Source of the DNA: Lachnospiraceae bacterium
GTDB lineage: Bacteria; Bacillota; Clostridia; Lachnospirales; Lachnospiraceae
DNA: 34,630 nucleotides
Direction: 5' to 3'
NCBI GenBank assembly: GCA_017461725.1
Contig: JAFTXG010000010.1
Location: 1 to 34,630, forward strand
The notes below the pieces were generated by a model. The model saw only the letters and a program-made list of their open reading frames with translations. It made no database searches and had not been told where the DNA came from. Of this stretch, positions 17,055 through 24,274 are shown piece after piece (the first letter of the stretch is position 1; every line of letters begins with the position of its first letter). The position numbers were made by a program, and so were the translations under genes.

Positions 17055-17771
17055 ATGGAAGACACAATGGCACTGATACAACAGGCACACGCGGGGGATA
17101 AGGATGCCAGAGACAGGCTGGTAGCAGAGAACATGGGACTGGTCTGGAGTGTGGTTCGCCGTTTTTCCGGCAGAGGCTGTGAGACGGAGGATCTGATCCA
17201 GATCGGCAGTATAGGTCTGATTAAGGCCATCGACAAATTTGATTTACAGTACGAGGTGAGACTTTCCACCTACGCAGTACCGATGATCGCAGGAGAAATC
17301 AAGCGATTTCTGCGGGATGACGGGATGATCAAGGTCAGCCGGTCGCTGAAGGAATTGTCTTACAAAGCGAAAACGGCCAGAGAGCAGCTGAATATCCGCC
17401 TGGGCAGAGAGCCAACCCTGGAGGAGCTGGCGGCGGAGGTTGGCACCGGGGTGGAAGAACTGGCGGCTGCGGTGGAGTCAGAAGCGGAGGTGGAGTCGTT
17501 AAACAAAACGATTTATCAGAGTGATGGCAATGAGATCCATCTGATCGACCGGATCGAGGAGGAAGGACGAGAGGATGAGGAGATCATAGACCGGCTGGCC
17601 CTCCACAAGCTGATCCGCGAGCTGGAACCGAAGGAGCGTCAGATCATCGTCATGCGGTACTATCAGGACAAGACACAGACCCAGATTGCCGGGGAACTGG
17701 GTATTTCGCAGGTTCAGGTATCTCGTCTGGAAAAGCGGATTCTGGCGTCAATGCGCAAAAAAATCAGTTGA
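17055..17771 (+). CDS. sigF: RNA polymerase sigma-F factor (forespore)
   Basis: The protein has 238 residues. It is a sigma-70-family factor of the SigF/SigB/SigG group with region 2 (ENMGLVWSVVRRFSG, EDLIQIGSIGLIKAIDKFD), region 3 (REPTLEELAAEVG) and a region 4 helix-turn-helix (TQTQIAGELGISQVQVSRLE). It directs early transcription in the forespore once freed from SpoIIAB. It begins 18 bp after spoIIAB with AGGAG upstream. Its place directly after spoIIAA-spoIIAB and before spoVA distinguishes it from SigG, and the order matches Bacillus and Clostridia. Confidence 0.96.
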   Translation: MEDTMALIQQAHAGDKDARDRLVAENMGLVWSVVRRFSGRGCETEDLIQIGSIGLIKAIDKFDLQYEVRLSTYAVPMIAGEIKRFLRDDGMIKVSRSLKELSYKAKTAREQLNIRLGREPTLEELAAEVGTGVEELAAAVESEAEVESLNKTIYQSDGNEIHLIDRIEEEGREDEEIIDRLALHKLIRELEPKERQIIVMRYYQDKTQTQIAGELGISQVQVSRLEKRILASMRKKIS

Positions 17772-17804
17772 CACCGACGAAGCAGGCAAACAGAACGCAA
17801 TTTA

Positions 17805-17835
17805 TGAATAAAAAACAGTCATGTGATTCATACTA
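17805..17835 (+). promoter_or_regulatory. Consensus sigma-G-type forespore promoter for the spoVA operon
   Basis: TGAATA (17805-17810) and CATACTA (17829-17835) have an 18-bp spacer, an exact match to the established sigma-G consensus known from Bacillus. It lies 47 bp before the small membrane protein gene that starts the spoVA operon. The Bacillus spoVA operon is sigma-G controlled, which makes the assignment coherent. Confidence 0.85.
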
Positions 17836-17882
17836 ATTCCAACTCAGTACAGTTCAGGCAGCTCTGCCGAAAGGAGGAAAAG

Positions 17883-18059
17883 ATGGAAAAGAAAATGAAT
17901 CGTACATGGCTGTTTCTTTTGATGGTGGCAGTGATTGCCGCAGCGATTGTACTCTGGCTTTGCATCGGCAAATCTGCTGGTGGCTACAGCGGAGGTATTC
18001 TGATCGAAATGCCGGGGGAAACGGACCAAGTGATGACTGCGGCAGGAGAATGGCTATGA
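17883..18059 (+). CDS. Small membrane protein heading the spoVA operon, unrecognised
   Basis: The protein has 58 residues. A basic start (MEKKMNRT) is followed by one hydrophobic helix (about residues 9-28) and a short hydrophilic tail containing GGYSGG. AAAGGAGG precedes the ATG at 17883. The stop codon overlaps the spoVAA start as ATGA, so the two are translationally coupled. The gene lies directly behind the sigma-G-type promoter and should be made in the late forespore, placed in the inner membrane. I know of no counterpart in the Bacillus spoVA operon. It may be an accessory SpoVA channel component; that is inference from position only. Confidence 0.75.
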   Translation: MEKKMNRTWLFLLMVAVIAAAIVLWLCIGKSAGGYSGGILIEMPGETDQVMTAAGEWL

Positions 18060-18682
18060 GCGAGACGGTATATTTAAAGCTGGACCGGATATCCAGAGTG
18101 AGAGAGAAAAATGTACAGCTGCATCAGGTGGGAAAGCTTTGGTGCAGCAATAAAGAGCTGGAAAGCCGCTGCGGTCAGCTGAAAATCCTGGAAATCAAGG
18201 CAGACACCGACCAGAGATACGTCATGTCGGTATTGAAGGTTATTGAACTGCTGAGCCAAATGGACGAATCCATCCGGGTGTCGAATCTGGGAGAGATTGA
18301 TTTTGTCATTGACTATCAGCCTGGACCCGGCAGCAGTAAATGGTGGAATTGGGCAAAAACATTGTTTGTCTGCGTGACTATGTTCATCGGAGGCGCTTTT
18401 GCCATCATGACCTTTAATAATGATGCCTGTGTATCAGAGATTTTCCAGCAGATGTATCTGAGTGTTACCGGGACAGAGGCGGACGGAGTCACCGTGCTGG
18501 ACGTGGCGTATTCCATCGGATTGCCGCTGGGAATACTGGTATTTTTTAATCACTTCAGCAAAATCAGCTTTTCCAAGGACCCCACACCCATCGAAGTACA
18601 GATGCGCGGTTATGAGTCTGAAGTCAATGATACGCTGGTCCAGAATGCATCCAGGGAGGAATCGGGCATTGATGTATCTTAA
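18056..18682 (+). CDS. spoVAA: Stage V sporulation protein AA
   Basis: The protein has 208 residues. The soluble N-terminal part (ETVYLKLDRISRV to about residue 90) is followed by two membrane segments, the pattern of SpoVAA, one of the proteins needed for dipicolinic acid uptake into the spore. The ATG at 18056 is preferred over 18050 because AGGAG is 7 bases ahead of it. It overlaps the small membrane gene by 4 bp and spoVAB by 11 bp, so the operon is tightly coupled. SpoVAA and SpoVAB are absent from many Clostridia, so their presence beside sigF is notable. Confidence 0.88.
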   Translation: MSETVYLKLDRISRVREKNVQLHQVGKLWCSNKELESRCGQLKILEIKADTDQRYVMSVLKVIELLSQMDESIRVSNLGEIDFVIDYQPGPGSSKWWNWAKTLFVCVTMFIGGAFAIMTFNNDACVSEIFQQMYLSVTGTEADGVTVLDVAYSIGLPLGILVFFNHFSKISFSKDPTPIEVQMRGYESEVNDTLVQNASREESGIDVS

Positions 18683-19094
18683 GCTGGCCGGTCTGGGGCT
18701 GGTCGGGCTGTGTGCAGGAGCGGTGGTGGCCGCAGGGCTTTTCGCGTTTATGGTCACTGTCGGCGTGGTTGTGCGAATCATCGCGAAAAGTCATACCTCG
18801 GTGAACAGTCGTTTTTATGAGGACTGCATTGCTGTGGGGGCAACCGTGGGGAATCTTTATTATTTTTATCAGTGGCCACTGCCCGGCGGCAATGTATTTC
18901 TGTCCGTGTTCGGTTTGTTTTCCGGCATTTATGTGGGGTGTCTGGTTATGGCGCTGGCGGAGACAGTAAACGCCATACCGGTCATGAGCAGAAGACTGCG
19001 CCTCGCGGTGGGGTTACAGTATCTGATTTTAAGCGTAGCGATCGGAAAGGCGATCGGCGCGCTGATTTATTTTGCCAAAGGGTTTGCTGCGTGA
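18672..19094 (+). CDS. spoVAB: Stage V sporulation protein AB
   Basis: The protein has 140 residues and about four membrane helices, as expected for SpoVAB. The segments GNVFLSVFGLFSGIYVGCLV and ALAETVNAIPVMSRR are typical of the family, including the conserved AEtvnaiPv stretch. The ATG at 18672 lies inside the end of spoVAA, with GGAGG 14 bases upstream. It sits between spoVAA and spoVAC as in Bacillus. It probably acts with SpoVAA in dipicolinic acid transport; its exact role is not established. Confidence 0.88.
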   Translation: MYLKLAGLGLVGLCAGAVVAAGLFAFMVTVGVVVRIIAKSHTSVNSRFYEDCIAVGATVGNLYYFYQWPLPGGNVFLSVFGLFSGIYVGCLVMALAETVNAIPVMSRRLRLAVGLQYLILSVAIGKAIGALIYFAKGFAA

Positions 19095-19170
19095 CCCGGT
19101 GTAGCGGTGTGGAAAATTGTAAAGAAACGGTACGAAAAGCCAGTGTACCATAACGCAGAAAAAAGGCGAA

Positions 19171-19662
19171 ATGAGGAAGAACATGATGAAAAAGCAGCAG
19201 AATGCTCATGAGAATATGAGTCCAAAGGAATATGAGGCTTATGTAAAACAGGTCACGCCCACCTTCAGCCTTCCGCTGAATATGCTGAAGGCGTTTATCA
19301 CCGGCGGAATCATCTGTACCATCGGACAGGCGCTCATGAACCTGTTTTTAAGCTATGATCTGGAGAAAAAGGATGCCAGTGCCTGTACACTGCTGGTGAT
19401 CATTTTCTGTACGGTGATCCTGACCGGTCTGAATCTGTTTTCCAAGATCACCAAATTCGGAGGTGCGGGCAGTCTGGTGCCGATCACCGGGTTCGCAAAT
19501 TCGGTGGCATCACCGGCCATCGAGTACGGTGTGGAGGGCCAGGTCTACGGAATTGGCTGTAAAATTTTTACAATTTCCGGGCCGGTGATATTGTACGGCA
19601 TCTTCACCAGCTGGATACTGGGAGTGATCTACTGGGGATTAAAAGGCATGGGGATAATGTGA
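19171..19662 (+). CDS. spoVAC: Stage V sporulation protein AC
   Basis: The protein has 163 residues, or 158-159 if it begins at the ATGs at 19183 or 19186, which have AGGAAG closer to the ideal distance. The membrane protein carries the family signature VPITGFANSVASPAIEYG and several helices. In Bacillus SpoVAC is a mechanosensitive-type channel component for dipicolinic acid. It begins 76 bp after spoVAB. No spoVAD or spoVAE follows, although these normally come next. A hairpin overlaps its last codons. Confidence 0.92.
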   Translation: MRKNMMKKQQNAHENMSPKEYEAYVKQVTPTFSLPLNMLKAFITGGIICTIGQALMNLFLSYDLEKKDASACTLLVIIFCTVILTGLNLFSKITKFGGAGSLVPITGFANSVASPAIEYGVEGQVYGIGCKIFTISGPVILYGIFTSWILGVIYWGLKGMGIM

Positions 19663-19680
19663 TAAATGAAGATGCCTTTT
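19641..19680 (+). terminator. Hairpin over the spoVAC stop codon, likely operon end
   Basis: A perfect 9-bp repeat AAAAGGCAT (19641-19649) and ATGCCTTTT (19672-19680) encloses a 22-nt loop that holds the spoVAC stop codon. The stem is A/T rich and the T-run is part of the arm, so strength is uncertain. Confidence 0.45.
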
Positions 19681-19746
19681 CAAATATGAGCGACGAGGAA
19701 AAAATGCAGTTGTGGAAAAAGGTCAGGCATTAACGATAAAAAAAGA

Positions 19747-19776
19747 TTGACTGATATACAGATTAAGATTTAAAAT
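19747..19776 (+). promoter_or_regulatory. Sigma-A promoter upstream of the EutH-like gene
   Basis: TTGACT (19747-19752) and TAAAAT (19771-19776) have an 18-bp spacer. It suggests the EutH-like gene is a separate unit from the spoVA operon. Confidence 0.6.
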
Positions 19777-19832
19777 AACGTTGGTAAAAAGACTGATTTG
19801 AGGATAGCTTAAAGGAACAAAAGAGGAAGATT

Positions 19833-20903
19833 ATGAATATGATTTCAGTAATCATGGCTGTGTTTGCCATGTTGGGAGCCTTTGACCGGCTCATCGGAGA
19901 TCGGTTTGGTCTTGGAAAAGAGTTTGAGCGGGGATTTCGGCTGTTTGGCGATCTGGCCCTGTCCATGATCGGAATGATTATCATCTCACCTCTGCTCGCT
20001 GATCTGCTGGGACCTGTGTTTGAGCTGTTCTGGGAGGTATTTCATATCGATCCGTCCATTATCCCGGCGGCATTGTTTTCCATCGATATGGGCGGCGCAC
20101 CTCTGGCGGTGGAGGTGGCTGTCAGCGAACAGATGGGCAAGTTCAATGGGCTGGTGGTGGCGTCCATGATGGGAGCCACGATTTCCTTTGCCATTCCCTA
20201 CTCACTGAATGCGGTTCGCCCAGAGCGGCACAAATGGCTTTTGCTTGGTCTGCTCTGCGGCGTGGTGACGATCCCGCCGGGATGTCTGGTGGCAGGTGTC
20301 ATGCTGGGCATTCCCTTCGGGGAGCTGATCTATAATATGCTGCCGTTGATTTTGTTTTCTGTCGTTATCGCGGTGGGCTTGATTCGGGTGCCGGAGCTCT
20401 GCACAAAGATCTTCGGTGTAGTTGGCGTGATCATCAAGCTGTTGATCACTATCGGTCTTGGTCTGGGTGTGCTGCGTTTTCTGACCGGCGTGGAGGTGGT
20501 CAAGGGCCTGGCGACGCTGGAGGAAGGTACTATGATCTGCCTCAGCTGCTGTGCGATCATGTCCGGAGCCTTTCCGCTGTTACATATTCTTTCACGGCTG
20601 TTGGCGGGGCCGTTGGAAAAATTGAGGGGTGTCTTGGGGATCAATGAGAATGCTTCGGTGGGGTTGGTTTCCACTTTGGCAGCCAATATCACCGCTTTTG
20701 ACAGGATGAATGAGATGGATGATAAGGGGATCACGCTGAATGCGGCTTTCGCTGTGTCGGCGGCCTGCACCTTTGCCGATCATCTGGCGTTTACCCTGGC
20801 ATTTGATAAGGATTACCTGGCGGCGATGATGATCGGAAAGCTGGTCGCCGGGGTTTTGTCGGTGGCAGCGGCGGATTTTATTTACCGAAGAAATCAACAT
20901 TAA
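19833..20903 (+). CDS. eutH: EutH-like ethanolamine transporter
   Basis: The protein has 356 residues and about ten membrane helices. It resembles EutH, the ethanolamine permease, through its N-terminal pattern, the SIDMGGAPLAVEVAVSEQMG segment, GLVVASMMGATISFAIP and the GVVTIPPGCLVAGVML region. No other eut gene (ammonia-lyase, shell proteins, regulator) is nearby, so whether ethanolamine is the real substrate is open. AGAGGAAG precedes the ATG. It has its own promoter and the next gene also has one, so it is probably monocistronic. The symbol is based on overall resemblance. Confidence 0.78.
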   Translation: MNMISVIMAVFAMLGAFDRLIGDRFGLGKEFERGFRLFGDLALSMIGMIIISPLLADLLGPVFELFWEVFHIDPSIIPAALFSIDMGGAPLAVEVAVSEQMGKFNGLVVASMMGATISFAIPYSLNAVRPERHKWLLLGLLCGVVTIPPGCLVAGVMLGIPFGELIYNMLPLILFSVVIAVGLIRVPELCTKIFGVVGVIIKLLITIGLGLGVLRFLTGVEVVKGLATLEEGTMICLSCCAIMSGAFPLLHILSRLLAGPLEKLRGVLGINENASVGLVSTLAANITAFDRMNEMDDKGITLNAAFAVSAACTFADHLAFTLAFDKDYLAAMMIGKLVAGVLSVAAADFIYRRNQH

Positions 20904-20946
20904 ATGAGAACAGAAATAATTTTTTCGCGTTGTTTCGATTTTTTTC

Positions 20947-20975
20947 TTTACATGTTTGCGTGCAGATTATATAAT
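20947..20975 (+). promoter_or_regulatory. Sigma-A promoter of the alpha/beta hydrolase gene
   Basis: TTTACA (20947-20952) and TATAAT (20970-20975) have a 17-bp spacer, very close to consensus and 45 bp before the start codon. Confidence 0.85.
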
Positions 20976-21019
20976 AATAGCGTGTTTGTGCGGCAATGAT
21001 AAGATGAGGAGGACACGAT

Positions 21020-21946
21020 ATGTCAATCAGAGAAATCAGTTTTCCGTCCGCAAACGGCAGAGATATGATCAAGGCCTGGGCTTACAGCCCGCTGGGACAG
21101 CCCAAGGGGATCATCCAGCTGATCCACGGCTATGGCGAGCACTCCCGCAGATATCTGCACATGATCGGCAGGTTTCAGCAGGCCGGATATGTGGTATACG
21201 CAGATGATCATCTGGGACATGGAAAGACCGGTTATGACAGCGGCACTCTGGGTGACCCTCATTCCGGCGGTTACATGACCTACTTGAAGGATGAGAAGAG
21301 CCTGCACGATATCGCGGTGAAGGATTACCCGGATATCCCTTACTTTGTGTTTGGACACAGCTGGGGGTCCATGCTGGCGAGAGCTTATGCAGCTCACTAC
21401 GGCGAGGACATCAAGGCGATGATGCTCTGCGGTCTCTGTTCCCAGTGGAAGGGTTGCGAGGATGCCTATGTAAACGAGGAGTTCAATGCGGCCTACGCGG
21501 CAGATCCCTATCAGCCTGCCGGAGAGTGGTTTGGCAAGGTGTTCAGCGGCATGACTGACCGGATCGAAAATCCCATCAGTGCGGCTGACTGGATCGCAAA
21601 CGATCCCCGTGTGGTTGCCGATCACGCCGGAGATATGTTCAATACCTTCGACACCACGATCGAACTGCCCTGGGATTTTGTACAGCTGTATCACTTCATC
21701 GAGAGTCCCCAGTGGGCACCGATGGTTCCGTCCGCTATTCCGGTATACCTGATTGCAGGTGACCAGGACCCCTGCGGAAATTACGGCGAAGGCCTCTACC
21801 ACGTGGCAAACCTGCTGGCCAACTCCGGAAATAAGGTTTCGGTGAAGGCATATTCCGGTTACCGACATGAGATCCATAACGAGCTGGATATCCGCGACGA
21901 GGTCGAGGATGGTCTGATCCGGTTCATGGAGGGTGTACTGGCGTAA
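21020..21946 (+). CDS. Alpha/beta hydrolase, lysophospholipase / monoacylglycerol lipase type
   Basis: The protein has 308 residues and no signal peptide, so it is cytoplasmic. The oxyanion-side motif HGYGEHSRRY is followed by the nucleophile elbow FGHSWGS with Ser114. Likely triad partners are Asp250 in IAGDQDPCG and His283 in YRHEIHNE. This matches the PldB / monoacylglycerol lipase branch (serine aminopeptidase S33-like hydrolases). It probably cleaves a lysolipid, monoacylglycerol or similar ester. GAGGAGG lies before the ATG. It has its own promoter and lies 89 bp before guaA. The natural substrate is unknown. Confidence 0.88.
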   Translation: MSIREISFPSANGRDMIKAWAYSPLGQPKGIIQLIHGYGEHSRRYLHMIGRFQQAGYVVYADDHLGHGKTGYDSGTLGDPHSGGYMTYLKDEKSLHDIAVKDYPDIPYFVFGHSWGSMLARAYAAHYGEDIKAMMLCGLCSQWKGCEDAYVNEEFNAAYAADPYQPAGEWFGKVFSGMTDRIENPISAADWIANDPRVVADHAGDMFNTFDTTIELPWDFVQLYHFIESPQWAPMVPSAIPVYLIAGDQDPCGNYGEGLYHVANLLANSGNKVSVKAYSGYRHEIHNELDIRDEVEDGLIRFMEGVLA

Positions 21947-21983
21947 TCCATGCGTCAGTGTGAAAAGATAAAACAGGCAGTAC

Positions 21984-22000
21984 CGGTTGATCATCAGCCG
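21984..22000 (+). other. Small hairpin between hydrolase gene and guaA
   Basis: A 7-bp stem (21984-21990 with 21994-22000, one G-U pair) has loop TCA and is followed by AATAAATATATTTTG, not a T-run. It may be a weak terminator or leader structure. No purine riboswitch motifs were seen in this gap. Confidence 0.3.
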
Positions 22001-22035
22001 AATAAATATATTTTGCAAAAGGAGTAAGCAAACCA

Positions 22036-23328
22036 ATGAAACAGGATATGATTGTTATTCTGGATCTGGGCAGCACCGAGAATACTGTGCTGGCACGCCA
22101 GATCCGTGCATTAGGTGTTTATAGTGAGATTCATCCCCATGATATTACCGTGGAGGAGCTGCATGCACTTGACAATGTTAAGGGTGTTATTTTAAACGGC
22201 GGAGAGAACCGTGTGGTAAACGGTGTTCCGGTTGAGATCGACGCTGCACTTTATAGCTGCGGCTACCCTATCATTTCCGTAGATTATCCTTCTTCCCAGT
22301 GTCAGAAGCGTTTTTCCGCACTTCCCACTGACGAGGAGCTGAAAGCATTCGTATTTGATGAGTGTGAGGCTGAGGCCAACTGGAATATGCCCAACTTCAT
22401 CGAGGACCAGGTGGAGCTGATCCGCAAGCAGGTAGGAGATAAAAAGGTTCTGCTGGCATTGTCCGGCGGTGTTGACTCCTCCGTAGTGGCTGCGATGCTG
22501 ATCAAGGCGATTGGACAGCAGCTGGTATGTGTGCATGTAAATCACGGTTTGATGCGCAAAAATGAGTCTGAGAGCGTTGTGGAGGTATTCCGCAATCAGC
22601 TTCACGCAAATCTGATTTATGTGGATGCTACCGAGAGATTCCTCGGCAAGCTGGAGGGTGTTGCTGACCCTGAGCAGAAGCGTAAGATCATCGGCGGCGA
22701 GTTCATCCGCGTGTTCGAGGAGGAGGCGAGAAAACTCTCCGGCATCGATTTCCTGGGTCAGGGTACTATCTACCCCGACATCATCGAGAGCGGTACCAAG
22801 ACCGCTAAGATGGTTAAGTCCCACCACAACGTAGGCGGTCTGCCCGAGGATCTGCAGTTTGAGCTGGTGGAGCCTCTGAAGCAGCTGTTCAAGGATGAGG
22901 TTCGCGCCTGCGGTATCGAGCTGGGCCTTCCCGCAGAGATGGTTTACCGTCAGCCCTTCCCCGGCCCCGGTCTGGGAGTTCGCTGTCTGGGTGCCATCAC
23001 CAGAGACCGCCTGGAGGCAGTGAGAGAGTCCGACGCGATCCTTCGCGAGGAGTTTGCGAGAGTTGGCCTGGACAAGAAGGTATGGCAGTACTTTACCGTA
23101 GTGCCGGATTTCAAGTCCGTTGGTATGAGAAATCACGCGAGAAGCTTTGAGTACACCGTCATCATCCGTGCGATCAACACCATCGACGCGATGAACGCAT
23201 CCATCGAGCGCATCGACTGGGATGTGCTGCAGGTGATCACCGACCGTATTCTGGCAGAGGTTAAGAATGTTAACCGCGTATGCTACGATATGAGTCCCAA
23301 GCCGCCGGCGACGATTGAATTTGAGTAA
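22036..23328 (+). CDS. guaA: GMP synthase with degenerate, shortened glutaminase domain
   Basis: The protein has 430 residues against about 510-525 for normal GuaA, which converts XMP to GMP. The C-terminal synthetase part is intact: the ATP pyrophosphatase P-loop LSGGVDSS (Ser143-Ser149), GQGTIYPDIIES, HHNVGGLPE, RQPFPGPGLGVR, and the dimer-domain end KPPATIEFE. The N-terminal glutamine amidotransferase domain is cut to about 115 residues. Where the catalytic Cys of GICYGMQ is expected the sequence reads ISVDYPSSQ, with Asp83 in place of Cys, and the part that should hold the catalytic His and Glu is missing. The frame is uninterrupted and sequence on both sides is well conserved, so this looks like a functional variant using free ammonia or a separate glutaminase, not a broken gene. 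Confidence 0.9.
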   Translation: MKQDMIVILDLGSTENTVLARQIRALGVYSEIHPHDITVEELHALDNVKGVILNGGENRVVNGVPVEIDAALYSCGYPIISVDYPSSQCQKRFSALPTDEELKAFVFDECEAEANWNMPNFIEDQVELIRKQVGDKKVLLALSGGVDSSVVAAMLIKAIGQQLVCVHVNHGLMRKNESESVVEVFRNQLHANLIYVDATERFLGKLEGVADPEQKRKIIGGEFIRVFEEEARKLSGIDFLGQGTIYPDIIESGTKTAKMVKSHHNVGGLPEDLQFELVEPLKQLFKDEVRACGIELGLPAEMVYRQPFPGPGLGVRCLGAITRDRLEAVRESDAILREEFARVGLDKKVWQYFTVVPDFKSVGMRNHARSFEYTVIIRAINTIDAMNASIERIDWDVLQVITDRILAEVKNVNRVCYDMSPKPPATIEFE

Positions 23329-23363
23329 CCGTTAAACGCCAATTAAAGATTATTCAAAAATAT

Positions 23364-23406
23364 AGAGCTAACTGATTTTCTTTGGGTAAGTCAGTTAGCT
23401 CTTTTT
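23364..23406 (+). terminator. Terminator of guaA
   Basis: A perfect 12-bp stem (23364-23375 with 23391-23402) and a 15-nt loop are followed by TTTT. On the minus strand the stem is followed by TATATTTTTG, so it may also end transcription of the convergent TetR gene. Confidence 0.93.
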
Positions 23407-23501
23407 AATTGTACTGTTCGATAAAAAAGACATCTGAGGATTTCCATAAGACGTTGGTGGAAAATATGATCAGTCTGTATAAGGACAAGGCAGTGAATAT
23501 G

Positions 23502-24080
23502 TTATTTCAGTTTCAAGAATTCCGAAATGGCCATATGGCAATAGTGTCCCAGACGATCCAGACGATTTGCCAGCTCTGCAGTGGATAAACTCCCGCCATC
23601 CTCGATCCAGTTCAGGATCAGCCGCATAGAGCCTGCAAAAATGAAGTCAAAAACATAGTCCAAATCTGTTCTGCTGTATTTGGGAAACTCTTTACACCAT
23701 CCATCCACCACACCTTTCCGTATCATTTCCTGAAGTCGTTGCAAAAAGCGAGGATTGCCGTTTTTACCCATAATGATTCGGCAAATCTCTTTATTCTTCA
23801 AGATACAGGTGAACATACCGGCCAACTGGCTGGTTTCGTAACCCTGATGAAAATATGGAGAGAAGTATGCCATATTTTCATCGATGAACTGCTGCTCAAT
23901 TTCAATTAACAGATCGTTGGGGGTAGAATAATGCAGATAGAATGTACCGCGGTTGACTTTCGCTTCCTCGCATAGCTCTTTGATTGTAACTTTGTCGATA
24001 TGCTTACTTTGCAGGATTTTTAGTAAAGCTTGCTGTAAAACCATCTTGGTATACCGCACCCGGTTGTCTAAGTTCTCCAT
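23502..24080 (-). CDS. TetR/AcrR-family transcriptional regulator
   Basis: The protein has 192 residues. The N-terminal helix-turn-helix (HIDKVTIKELCEEAKVNRGT followed by FYLHYSTPNDLL) is clear. The C-terminal ligand domain has the TetR_C pattern with ILKNKEICRIIMGKNGN and DFIFAGSMRLILNWI. It is divergent from the glycoside-utilisation operon and most likely controls it, with the imported glycoside or its aglycone as a possible inducer. A TetR regulator is unusual for sugar use, where LacI or AraC types are usual, and may point to an aromatic or terpenoid aglycone as signal; that is inference. Confidence 0.9.
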   Translation of the reverse strand: MENLDNRVRYTKMVLQQALLKILQSKHIDKVTIKELCEEAKVNRGTFYLHYSTPNDLLIEIEQQFIDENMAYFSPYFHQGYETSQLAGMFTCILKNKEICRIIMGKNGNPRFLQRLQEMIRKGVVDGWCKEFPKYSRTDLDYVFDFIFAGSMRLILNWIEDGGSLSTAELANRLDRLGHYCHMAISEFLKLK

Positions 24081-24127
24081 GTTTTAGCACCTCTGTTCAA
24101 CATTTTTGGGATTTTTGTTCAGGAACG

Positions 24128-24148
24128 TACAAACAAAAAATCTTTGTA
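24128..24148. promoter_or_regulatory. Candidate TetR operator
   Basis: TACAAA (24128-24133) and TTTGTA (24143-24148) form an inverted repeat with a 9-bp spacer, ending 2 bp before the -35 element of the transporter operon. A GTTC-AG-GAAC palindrome lies just to the left at 24117-24126. Position fits an operator; binding is not shown. Confidence 0.35.
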
Positions 24149-24150
24149 TA

Positions 24151-24178
24151 TTGATTGATTTCATTACTCCATTATAAT
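24151..24178 (+). promoter_or_regulatory. Promoter of the glycoside-utilisation operon
   Basis: TTGATT (24151-24156) and TATAAT (24173-24178) have a 16-bp spacer, about 97 bp before the transporter start. The -10 element overlaps the -10 of the divergent promoter. Confidence 0.7.
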
Positions 24179-24199
24179 GAAAAAAAGAAAGAAAATCAA
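24171..24199 (-). promoter_or_regulatory. Divergent promoter of the TetR gene
   Basis: On the minus strand TTGATT (24194-24199) and TATAAT (24171-24176) have a 17-bp spacer. The -10 shares four base pairs with the plus-strand -10, inside the perfect palindrome CATTATAATG (24170-24179). Confidence 0.6.
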
Positions 24200-24274
24200 C
24201 ACGGTGATTAAAAAATATTATTTTGTTCACATGCATGGTTTTCTGAAAGAGAAGTTATACAGGAGGAAAACAAT

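Noticed and set aside
19659..19733. GTG-started 24-residue frame after spoVAC
   Set aside because: No ribosome binding site at a good distance, and it overlaps the hairpin at the end of spoVAC. Not enough support for a gene.
21947..22035. Possible purine riboswitch before guaA
   Set aside because: The gap is only 89 bp and contains a single small hairpin, without the conserved core of purine riboswitches.
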